DNA of 64,000 nt. Source: Eunapius fragilis. Its lineage: Eukaryota; Porifera; Demospongiae; Spongillida; Spongillidae. Location: positions 940,772 to 1,004,771 of the forward strand of contig OY811984.1 in NCBI GenBank assembly GCA_963681505.1. The letters are read 5' to 3'. The notes beneath the pieces are model-generated. The model was not told where the DNA came from, made no database searches, and saw nothing but the letters and a program-made list of their open reading frames with translations. Numbering within the stretch: position 1 is the first letter of the stretch; every line of letters begins with the position of its first letter. Below are positions 44,159-55,888 of the stretch, piece after piece. The position numbers were made by a program, and so were the translations under genes.

Positions 44159-47100
44159 ATCCATTCAGGCACCAAATACAAGTATGCCCGGCAGTGGGGT
44201 GTGGAGTGTGTGACCCTCCAATGGCTCCATGACAGTGTGGCCTGTGGATACTGCATGCCTGAAAAGGACTACGATGTGGAGCTCTCCCCTGCCAGCTCCA
44301 GAAGACCCTCTGCTCCACAGGAGGAGGGGAAACCCAGTGAAGACTGGGTGAGGGAGTTACAGGAGTATCAAGTGCCAGCCAGCTCTGAGGCCTGCTTTTT
44401 GGATGGATGCAAGGTTAAGGGGAAGAGAATGGAGGAAGGGGTGTGGTCTGTTTCACTTGATGGCCTTGTCTTGTAGCTGTATTTCAGCGGCTTTACAGAA
44501 CAGCAGCTGGAAAAGCTTTATCGTATTGTGAACATTGGAGGCGGGGCTAGGTTAGTTGGTGCTCTGCAGGGGTTATTAACATTGGAGGCGGGGCTAGGTT
44601 AGTTGGTGCTCTGCAGTGGTTATTAACATTGGAGGCGGGGCTAGGTTAGTAGGTGCTCTGCAGTGGTTAATAATTGCAAACGCACCTGCATTTTAAATAT
44701 GTCTATTGGTACATTGTACCTCTGCTCCACAGCCTTTGGTACCTCTGCTCCACCCCTCCCTGTAGCCTTTGGTACCTCTGCTCCACCCCTTCCTGTAGCC
44801 TTTGGTACCTCTGCCCCACCCCTGCCTGTAGCCTTTGGTACCTCTGCCCCACCCCTTCCTGTAGCCTTTGGTACCTGCCCCACCCCTTCCTGTAGCTTTT
44901 GGTACCTGCCCCACCCCTTCCAGTAGCCTTTGATACCTCTGCTCCACCCCTTACAGGTTTAGTGACCTTAACCCTGGAGTGTCCCATGTTGTAATGGGGA
45001 AGCAGCTGCTATCAGAACTGGCCAGCCTTAATCAGCTAGGTCATTGGTGAGTGAGTAAAGGGAAGGTGGAGGGGAGGGCATGTAGGGGGTGGGTGAATAT
45101 AAGGAAGCGGGATGTATAAGGAGGGGATATAAAGGGATGGTATAAGGGTGGAGGTGCTTTATAAGGGGAGGTAAGGGGAAGAGGTGTTTATAAGGGGGAG
45201 GTAAGGGAGATGTAAGGGTGGAGGTGCTTATAAGGGGGAGGTAAGGGAGATGTAAGGGTGGAGGTGCTTTATAAGGGGAGGTAGGGGGAGAGGTGCTTAT
45301 AAGGGGGAGGTAAGGGAGATGTAAGGGTGGAGGTGCTTTATAAGGGGAGGTAGGGGGAGAGGTGCTTATAAGGGGGAGGTAAGGGAGATGTAAGGGTGGA
45401 GGTGCTTATAAGGGGGGGGGGGGGGGAGGGGGAGAGGTGCTTATAAGGGGTGTATAAGGCCCCTGGGGGAGAGCATGTACCAAAGGTCAACGTAATGGAC
45501 CCTGGGGGAGAGCGTGTACTAAAGGTCAACATAATGACCCCTGGGGGAGAGCATGTACTAAAGGTCAACATAATGACCCCCTAGGGGAGAGCATGTACTA
45601 AAGGTCAACATAATGACCCCCTAGGGGAGAGCATGTACCACGGTCTATTTTTTGATGTATCAATTGCACTCATTGGTCAAATAATAACGGTGAAGACAAC
45701 AAAAATAAGCATATTGGCATGTTTTGGCGATTATTAATTATACTAAACAAATTTACATGATCACTCAATTCTAATTTACAAGAAGTAATGTTTATAACTT
45801 TTCATTGATCTTGAATATGTGGCTACGATTTCAATTTGATTTTGTGGGTCTTAATGTAGTTACCTAACCATTCATTATACTCTTGACTGGCAATGCAGAA
45901 AATAGTATTTATTATTATTTTAATCCTGAGTTAACTGTTGCGCTCATTTAGAAATGCCCAGTATAAGGAGAGGGGGAGGGTATAAGGAGAGGGGGGAGGG
46001 TATAAGGAGAGGGGGAGGGTATAAGGAGAGGGGGAGGGTATAAGGAGAGGGGAAGGGTATAAGGAGAGGGGGGAGGGTATAAGGGAGAGGGGGAGGGTAT
46101 AAGGAGAGGGGGAGGATATAAGGAGAGGGGGGAGGGTATAAGGAGAGGGGGGAGGGTATAAGGAGAGGGGGAGGGTATAAGGAAAGGGGGAGGGTATAAG
46201 GAGAGGGGGAGGGTATAAGGAGAGGGGGAGGGTAATAGGAGAGGGGGGAGGATATAAGGAGAGGGGGGGAGGGTATAAGGAGAGGGGGAGGGTATAAGGA
46301 GAGGGGGAGGGTATAAGGAGAGGGGGAGGATATAAGAAGAGGGGGAGGGTATAAGGAGAGGGGGGAGGGTATAAGGAGAGGGGGAGGGTATAAGGAAAGG
46401 GGGAGGGTATAAGGAAAGGGGGAGGGTACAAGGAGAGGGGGAGGGTACAAGGAAAGGGGGAGGGTATAAGGAAAGGGGGAGGGTATAAGGAGAGGGGGAG
46501 GGTATAAGGAGAGGGGGGAGGGTATAAGGAAAGGGGGAGGGTATAAGGAAAGGGGGAGGGTATAAGGAGAGGGGGAGGGTATAAGGAAAGGGGGAGGGTA
46601 TAAGGAAAGGGGGAGGGTATAAGGAGAGGGGGAGGGTATAAGGAGAGGGGGAGGGTATAAGGAGAGGGGGGAGGGTATAAGGAGAGGGGGAGGGTATAAG
46701 GAGAGGGGGAGGGTATAAGGAGAGGGGGAGGGTATAAGGAGAGGGGAGGGTATAAGGGAGAGGGGGAGGGTATAAGGAGAGGGGGAGGGTATAAGGAGAG
46801 GGGGAGGGTATAAGGAGAGGGGGAGGGTATAAGGAGAGGAGGAGGGTATAAGGGATAGGGGAGGGTATAAGGAGAGGGGGAGGATATAAGGGATAGGGGA
46901 GAGGGTATAAGGAGAGGGGGAGGGTATAAGGAGAAGGGGAGAGGGGGAGGGTATAAGGAGAGGGGGAGGGTATAAGGAGAGGGGGAGGATATAAGGAGAG
47001 GGGGAGGGTATAAGGAGAGGGGGGAGGATATAAGGAGAGGGGGGGAGGGTATAAGGAGAGGGGGAGGGTATAAGGAGAGGGGGGGTATAAGGAGAGGGGG

Positions 47101-50100
47101 AGGGTATAAGGAGAGGGGGAGGGTATAAGGAGAGGAGGAGGGTATAAGGAGAGGGGGAGGATATAAGGAGAGGGGGAGGATATAAGGAGAGGAGGAGGGT
47201 ATAAGGAGAGGGGGAGGGTATAAGGAGAGGGGGAGGGTATAAGGAGAGGGGAAGGGTATAAGGAGAGGGGAAGGGTATAAGGAGAGGGGGAGGGTATAAG
47301 GAGAGGGGGAGGGTATAACGGATAGGGGGTAGGGGAAGGGTATGTATCTAGTGAGGTACTTACATACTTCATGGAGCAAAAACCACCTCCATACCCCAGT
47401 CCATAATATCTTCCTTTCCCCTGCAGCCCACACGTCGTTTCAGTGAAGTGGCTCCTTGCATGTTGCAGTAGTGGGACGAGAACTCCTGAGGAAAGCTATG
47501 TCTGCCTACGTCTTCAGCTCCAGGCCTCTCCCCTACAGCAGCAGCCTTCAAACAAGAGGACACGGTATGACTGCTGGCATCCAACGATGGCTGTCCCTCC
47601 ACCAATGTTGTCTGCAGGTCCTCAGAGGACTGTAGTGACCTCCCCTCCAAAAAAGTGTTCCGCCCACTACCACCACCCCCTGATCAGCTGCTCACAAGAC
47701 CTGAGGATTCAGACCTCCTTAATGAATACGGAGCAGGTGTGTATCTAAGTGGGAGGAGCTTGGAGCTGGTAGGAGCAGGGGTTGTGGGGGAGGAAGGGAG
47801 GGGTGTGGAAGAGGAGAGGGAGGTGGGAGGGGAGTGTGGAAGAGGGAAGAGTTTGGGATTTTTTTTTCATATGCATTTTGTCATTGTAGCCCGAATGCCA
47901 CCTTGTGAAGGACTGTTTTCTGGCAAAAGCTTCTCCATGAGCTTGCGTTTTAATGCACAAGACATGCTTACAGCTACAGGAATTGTACAGTCCAATGGAG
48001 GTACATGTGTGTGTTGTGTCTGTGTGTATGTGTGTGAGTGTCTTGTGTGTGTATTGTGTGTGTATGTATGTATGTTGTGTGGGGTACATGTCATTTATTG
48101 CACAATACATGTACGTCACTTTTGAAGGTAAGGTGGTGGGACCACTTGGAGACTATCATGTTGTACCTTTGGAGTTGGTTGGTGAAGCAGTGTCATCCTC
48201 AGCACAATTAGTTACCATGGTCTGGGTGGTAAGATCCTCTTGTTCTCAAAGTATGCTCCAATTAATGTCCTCTTCTCTCCTAGCAAAGGTGTATAGACAG
48301 CAAGTGTCTGCTCGATCCCAGCTCGTACTTCCTCTTCCAACCAGTGCCCACTCCTCTTTCTCGTACCACTCTAGGTGGTTGTGTCCTGGCACTTAGGTGA
48401 TGATTCCTTCTGTGTCCTTCTCTCCCTCTCCCCCCCTTCCCTCCTCCTCCCCTTCCCTCTCCTCCTCCCTTCCCTCCTCCTCCCCTTCCCTCCTCCTCCC
48501 CTTCCCTCTCCTCCTTCCCTTCCCTCTCCTCCTCCCCTTCCCTCTCCTCCTCCCCTTCCCTCTCCTCCCCTTCCTTCTCCTCCTCCCCTTCCCTCTCCTC
48601 CCCTTCCCTCTCCTCCCCTTCCCTCTCCTCCCCTTCCCTCTCCTCCCCTTCCCTCTCCTCCCCTTCCCTCTCCTCCCCTTCCCTCTCCTCCTCCCCTTCC
48701 CTCTCCTCCTCCCCTTCCCTCTCCTCCCCTTCCCTCTCCTCCCCTTCCCTCTCCTCCTCCCCTTCCCCCTCCTCCTCCCCTTCCCTCTCCTCCTCCCCTT
48801 CCCTCTCCTCCTCCCCTTCCCTCTCCTCCTCCCCTTCCCTCTCCTCCTCCCCTTCCCTCTCCTCCTCCCCTTCCCTCTCCTCCTCCCCTTCCCTCTCCTC
48901 CTCCCCTTCCCTCTCCTCCTCCCCTTCCCTCTCCTCCTCCCCTTCCCTCTCCTCCTCCCCTTCCCTCTCCTCCTCCCCTTCCCTCTCCTCCTCCCCTTCC
49001 CTCTCCTCCTCCCCTTCCCTCTCCTCCCCTTCCCTCTCCTCCTCCCCTTCCCTCCTCCCCTTCCCTCTCCTCCTCCCCTTCCCTCTCCTCCTCCCCTTCC
49101 CTCTCCTCCTCCCCTCTCCTCCCCTTCCCTCTCCTCCTCCCCTTCCCTCTCCTCCTCCCCTTCCCTCTCCTCCTCCCCTTCCCTCTCCTCCTCCCTTTCC
49201 CTCTACCTCTGACATGTGTATCTATGTGCTCAATGTGATGACCTTACATGGGCATCTTCATATATATATATATATATAGCTTGATTATGTGCACATGTAC
49301 ACACACATGCACATATGTACATGTGCATATGCACACATGTACACACATGCGCACACACATTCACGTACACACTACAAAACCATTCCGAATTCTTTAGCCA
49401 GTTCTCTGACCTTGAACGTGAACATTTGGTACGATTTTGCCAGGGTCTTGGAGCAGTGTAAGTATTGTATTCTCTTTCTGTCCTGTTTTGTTTAATTAAT
49501 AACTGTTTGGTTAATTAATAACCCTTTGCCTCTCAGTGTACAGGACCCATTTGTGCACCACCCCAGTCGAGCTCTGATGGCATCGACACATCTGGTGCTC
49601 AAAGAGGCTGGAGGGGAGAAGTATGAGTGTGCTGCCAAGTGGGGTATTCCAGCCGTCAGGGACAGCTGGTTGTTTGCCTGTGCAAAGGCCCGTTGTGTGG
49701 CACCTGTTGAGGAACACCTTGTCAAGCCATTGCTACTGATGGAGCAGAACCTTGTCAAGCAGGTTCCCACTGGAGATGATTTTGGACAAGGACCTGTTCA
49801 GAAGGCAGCTACTGCTGTGAATCTCGAGAAGCCAGATATCACCGTCAAGCCAATTCAGCCTCTGGAGGCTTGTAAGGCAGTTCCATCTGCGGAGCCTTTC
49901 AAACAGGTTCTGCTTGGAAGCACTACCAGTTCAGGAGGACCCACCTTGGAGACGCCCCTCAAAAATTTTCGACCTCACTTTGATATCAAGGTGCTTGATT
50001 GTTGCATATATGAGATGTGCCATATAGTGTGTCTAACACATATCTGGTGTGTACCCTAACATATATACCCTAACATATGTACCTCAAGTGTACCCTAACA

Positions 50101-52069
50101 TATGTACCTCAAGTGTACCCTAACATATGTACCTCAAGTGTACCCTAACATATGTACCTCAAGTGTACCCTAACGTATGTACCTCAAGTGTACCCTAACA
50201 TATGTACCTCAAGTGTACCCTAACATATGTACCTCAAGTGTACCCTAACATATGTACCTCAAGTGTACCCTAACATATGTACCTCAAGTGTACCCTAACA
50301 TATGTACCTCAAGTGTACCCTAACATATGTACCTCAAGTGTACCCTAACATATGTACCTCAAGTGTACCCTAACATATGTGCCTCAAGTGTACCCTAACA
50401 TATGTGCCTCAAGTGTACCCTAACATATGTGCTCCTAACGTATGTACCTCAAGTGTACCCTAACATATGTACCTCAAGTGTACCCTAACATATGTGCCTC
50501 AAGTGTACCCTAACATATGTGCTCCTAACGTATGTACCTCAAGTGTACCCTAACGTATGTACCTCAAGTGTACACTGAGATACATATGTTAGGGTACGCT
50601 TGGTGTACATACATTAGGGTACGCTTGATGTACGTACATTAGGGTACCATCAAGGTACATCCTAACAGACGTGCCCTTCTATGTATCCCACAGCCTGCAT
50701 TGGAACTCCTCCCCTCTCCCATCCCTGGCAATAACACGGTATAGATTTTAACCCTTAGTGCACTGCATTGGCCATCACGTGCCGATGATCCACAGCAACT
50801 TGCAGAGATGTTTGAGATCAACATGGCGAAGGCACTGGAGACAGCCACAAAGGCAGAGAGTGAGGCCAACATGAAGGAAGCGGTGCTGAGAGGAACGGTG
50901 CTGTGTTTGAGCAAGAAGCTGACATCATATGGTGAGAGGCATGGGAGGGGGGAAGGGGAGGAAGAGAAGGGGAAGGAGGAGGGAGGGGGAGGAGGAGGAG
51001 GGAGGGGGAGGATCCAAATGTGCTTCTTTTGTGTTACTTTTCATATTTTCACAGCTGACCTTCATTCTCTTGCATGCCTGCTTGGGGCGGAGTGCCGTCG
51101 GTATGTTGATGACAGCTGTACCCACTACGTGGGCCAGTCAAAAGGGACTGGGGACAAGGAATGGAAAGCCGCCAAGGACAGAGGTTGCTATCTGGTGTCC
51201 CCTCACTGGGTCTTTGAGGTGAGTGTAAATCGCTTTGCCCAGCTGTGATGTGGGTACTATGTCTTTGTGTCCCCTGTGCAAAGTGCGACAAAGCTATGAA
51301 GAAGGTTGATGAAGCACTGTACCCACCTACCTACAATCCTAGCATGGCTTTGGTAAGGGGTCAGAGAGCTCTTGTTTTCAAGTCAGCCCTTGCTTTTCTG
51401 TAGAACATCTCCTCAACTCACAAGTCAGCACCAAGCAAAGAAGCTCTCTCTGAAGACGAGGTTGCTAGGGAACAGCATGCTGATGAGGTTGCTAGGGAAC
51501 AGCATGCTGATGAGGTTGCTAGGGAACAGCATGCTGTTGAGGTTGCTAGGGAACAGCATGGTAATGAAGCCGGGTCCCCCACTAGGCAACCTCTGCCAGA
51601 CCCCACCCACCACCACCACCTCTCCCCATCCAAGCCTTGTCCTACAGAACCCCTCCTCCATCAGTCCCCTCCCACCAAACCACCCCCACAAGACCCCGAG
51701 GCCCCAGTCCTAGAGAAGGCTCGGCAGGAGCAGGAGCTGAGGCAGGAGTTGGAAGAGCTGAGGCACTCTGTGTGTGGAGGGGACCCAAAGCAAAGGAGGA
51801 AGAGCAGGAGGCTTGTGCAGCAGAGAGGGGTACCCATAGTACCGCCCCCTCTCCCTTCCCCGGGGGCAAGGAGCAGGAGGTCACGACGATGGCGCGGTAA
51901 GGAGGTCATGGTGGACAGCCAACTTTCTGATTCCCAGGTCATGACGGTGGTCTATGACGACCCTGCCGGTAGGAAGGCTAAGGAGAAGTTGTTAGAGGCC
52001 ATCGAAAGGTGTGTGTAAGAGGGTTGTTTGGGGTGTGTAGTTTGGGTGTGTGTGCTTAATCAGTGGTAT

Positions 52070-52111
<42 letters not shown>

Positions 52112-53801
52112 TAATCAATGGTATTGTGTGTGTGTGTGTGTTTGTGTGTGTGTGCAGAGAAGAACAACTGAAGGCCAAGGGTATTGACCCCAGACTACTT
52201 AGGAGCCCCCCAAAGGGACCAGATATTCAGCTCATCCTCCCCCCACTGAACAGCGAGCTTGAAGAAAGGATCTTTGCTGCTTATGTGTCTCCCCTTCAGA
52301 CCAAGATCACGGACTCCTCCCTCCTTCCTCACACCTCTGTTCCTCCAGCCTCCACCTCCATCAGACAGACTGGGCTGGAGAGGAAAGTCCAGTCTGGGGA
52401 AGAGGCATTGACAGGGCTAGAAGTGGCTCCTGATGGGAAGACTGTTTTGCCTGTTGAAGCTGTGCCTATTGGCGGATCAGACGGCCGTGGTACGTCAGAC
52501 GATCTTCCCTCAGCCACTCCTGCCCCGCCCCCACTCAACGTCCCCATTGTGACGCATGCACGGCCAACCAGTGAAGGTGTGGGTGTGGTCAGCACGGACT
52601 TCTGTGGGTCAGATTTGATGTTACCTTATATCGTTGTCTCCACAGCCCAGCCACTGTTTGATGAGGGGGAGGTAACCAGAAAGGTATGTGGTGTTTGCAG
52701 CAGGAGGGGCGTTACGGTACAGAATTTGTGTGAAGTCTGACTGCCAGAGCTTAGATGCTAACAATGTAAATTCATTAAATTTAACGGTCTACGAAATCTA
52801 GCGATTTCAATGGAATTTATTGGTTGATTGTTAGTGTATAATAATAGCAACGTGCGCTATTTTTAGTACATCCAGTCGAACAACTGAACCAGCCCATCCA
52901 TTTGTGCTATCCCCCCATTCACCTGTGTTTCTGCTAGTCAAGTTTTAGCCTGCAAGTTGAGTGATGAAGTTTAATACTCGCTTGGTGGTCCAAAAGGTGC
53001 AAGCATCTACCCAGGGACCCTTTACTGCTCAGTGTTATGGTACCCTTTACTGCTCAGTGTTATGGTACCCTTTACTGCTCAGTGTTATGGTACCCTTTAC
53101 TGCTCAGTGTTATGGTACCCTTTACTGCTCAGTGTTATGGTACCCTTTACTGCTCAGTGTTATGGTACCCTTTACTGCTCAGTGTTATGGTACCCTGTAC
53201 TGCTCAGTGTTATGGTACCCTGTACTGCTCAGTGTTATGGGACCCTTTACTGCTCAGTGTTATGGTACCCTTTACTGCTCAGTGTTATGGTACCCTTTAC
53301 TGCTCAGTGTTATGGTACCCTTTACTGCTCAGTGTTATGGTACCCTTTACTGCTCAGTGTTATGGTACCCTTTACTGCTCAGTGTTATGGTACCCTTTAC
53401 TGCTCAGTGTTATGGTACCCTGTGAGTAACCTGCCAGGGAATAACTTCCTAAATGAGTCCTGCCCTCTTCACTGGTGTTCTGTCTTTTTACATTGGGGCT
53501 ATTCCATTTAATGACCACACAGGGGTACGGATGACACATCAATAAATCACCCTGGACAGTTAATAAATCCTCCTGGATATTACGAATATCAAAGCTAACC
53601 ACCATTAATAACTATTTTTCCATCCGTACCCCTGTACAGTCATTGAATAGAATAGCCCATCCCATTACATGTATTTTTTTTTCCCCCATCAGTTACGACC
53701 ACAGCCTCGTAAATTCCTCTTATCTCTTTTGGAACCCAGTGTAAGTATATCTTGGCTGCTGCCGTGTGCATATATGCAGTAAACCTACAGACACTGTATG
53801 C

Positions 53802-53842
<41 letters not shown>

Positions 53843-55847
53843 AACACTGTAGGAGAAAACAGACTATGGTGCACTTATTCAAGAACTAGGTGGGGAGTAT
53901 ATGGATGTTGACTACTTCACCACCAGTTGTACTCATCTTATTGTTGGTAAGGGGTCTTACGGTCTTGTCACCTGACACCTCCATAATTACGATTTTTCTT
54001 TTTTTTTAAATGCCAATTTAGGTAAGGCGAGCCGTACTGAGAAGTACCTTGGGGCATGTGCCTGTGGTAAGTGGGTACTGAGGAAGTCTTATCTGGAGTC
54101 ATGCAGAGCAGCGAAGAAGTTTGTGGAGGTGAGCTGGGTAGTGTGTGTGTTGTGTGTGTGTGTGTGTGTGTGTATGTGTTGCATGTGTGTGTAAGTGTTG
54201 CATGTGTGTGTGTGTCGCAGGTGTGTGTATGTGTCGCATGTGTGCGTATGTGTGTTGCATGTGTGTGTATCTGTGTCGCATGTGTGCGTATGTGTGTTGC
54301 ATGTGTGTGTATGTGTGTTGCATGTGTGTGTATGTTTGTGTATGTGTGTGTGTTAGGATCTGTAGTACCTTATCTTCCACACACCATCCTCTCCATCCAA
54401 ACCCCTCCTACTTCCTTCCTTGATAGGAGGAGCCACATGAGTGGGGAGAGAGGCTGGGCAATGTTCCCTTGGAGCCCCTCGAGTGTGCTCCAAAGAAATG
54501 GAGGCTGGCCCTTAGCAAGTCCAATAAGGTGGGTGTGGCATATGTGACAATATGGGGGTACACCCTAAAACTGAAGGAAGGAGGTGACGAGTGAGGGGTG
54601 ACGTCATATGGAGGTGCTTCATGGGAAAGGGATACATCAATGATGTAAGGAGGGAGGTGGTTATGAAGGTAACATCATGTGAAGGGGAAGGGTACATCAA
54701 TGATGTAAGGAGGGAGGTGGTCATGAGTACATATGAAGGTGACATCATGTGAAGGGGAAGGGGTAATCAGTGATGTCAATCTGGCCATTGAATTGAGGGT
54801 AGTGATTATAATTAATTATGTAATGTTGTTCATCTATTCATAAGGTCACCACCACTTGTATTCCATTTAGGGAGGCAGGCGACCTGAAGGTGCATTTCAT
54901 GGATGGAAGGTTTGGTTTGGGATGGGGAATTGATGGAAGGTTTGGGATGAGGGGGAGGGGGAGGGATTGATGGAAGGTTTGGGATGAGGGGGAGGGGGAG
55001 GGATTGATGGAAGGTTTGGGATGAGGGTGGGGGGGAATTGATGGAAGGTTTGGGATTAGGGTGGGGAGGAATTGATGGAAGGTTTGGGATGAGGGGGAGG
55101 GAGGAATTGATGAAAAATTTGGGATGGGGGGGGAGGAATTGGTGGAGGGATTGATGGAAGGTTTGGGATGAGGGTGGGGGGGAATTGATGGATGGTTTGG
55201 GATGAGGGGGAGGGAGGAATTGATGGAAGGTTTGGGATGAGGGGGGAGGAATTGGTGGAGGATTTGGGATGAGGGGGAGGGGGAAGGTTTGATGGAAGGT
55301 TTGGGATGAGGGGGGGAGGAATTGATGGAAGGTTTGGGATCAGGGGAGGAAGAATTGATGGATGGTTTTCTTTCGAAGCCGGACCCACCATTCTCTGTCA
55401 TAAAATCACAGGTGCTTGTCTGCATGGAGAAGAAGAAATTATTGGGACTGAAGCGTCTACTGGAGGCTGGGGGTGCTGAGGTCATCCTACCAACATCATC
55501 GTACGTAAGCCCCTCTCACAAAACCCCTCTTCTCAATATGAATTACAAGTTGCCCATCTTTGTTCCTCCTTCCTCCCTCCCCACTTTTAGGTCGGTGTCC
55601 ATCAGAGGATTGACTCATGCACTTATCAACATGGGCTATTTTCCAAGTGACTTGGTAAGTATTTGCTCTGGGGCCTCCCAATTAGTTAGTCTACCCTTAC
55701 CGTAACCCCTCCCACCAGCTGACACTGGAGGACCTGGTGAAGGAGGGGGTACACTGCTTAAAGCCTGAGTTCATTACGGACTACTTGTCAAAGGTGAGTA
55801 TCATTAGGAGCTAGCTGGCTGTGTGCATGGTTCATGTACATCATGTG

Positions 55848-55888
<41 letters not shown>

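Noticed and set aside
45931-47433. 500-codon minus-strand Pro/Ser/Leu/Tyr ORF
   Set aside because: It is the complement of the TATAAGGAGAGGGGGAGGG array in TOPBP1 intron 11; several overlapping frames are equally open.
48280-49238. Glu/Gly/Arg-rich and Pro/Leu-rich ORFs of about 300 codons
   Set aside because: Product of the pyrimidine minisatellite in TOPBP1 intron 16; only 48284-48396 inside this span is real coding sequence.
50046-50665. Interstitial telomere, because of CCCTAA/TTAGGG hexamers
   Set aside because: Only one hexamer per 25-bp unit, separated by unrelated sequence; not a telomeric array.
52596-52645. Extra intron in TOPBP1 exon 24 (acceptor-like CTCCACAG)
   Set aside because: The frame reads through without a stop, and no good donor of suitable phase was found; kept as exon, though a small intron cannot be excluded.
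52961-53511. Three overlapping forward ORFs with repeated peptide
   Set aside because: A 25-bp unit read in successive frames; it lies in TOPBP1 intron 24, with no flanking conservation.
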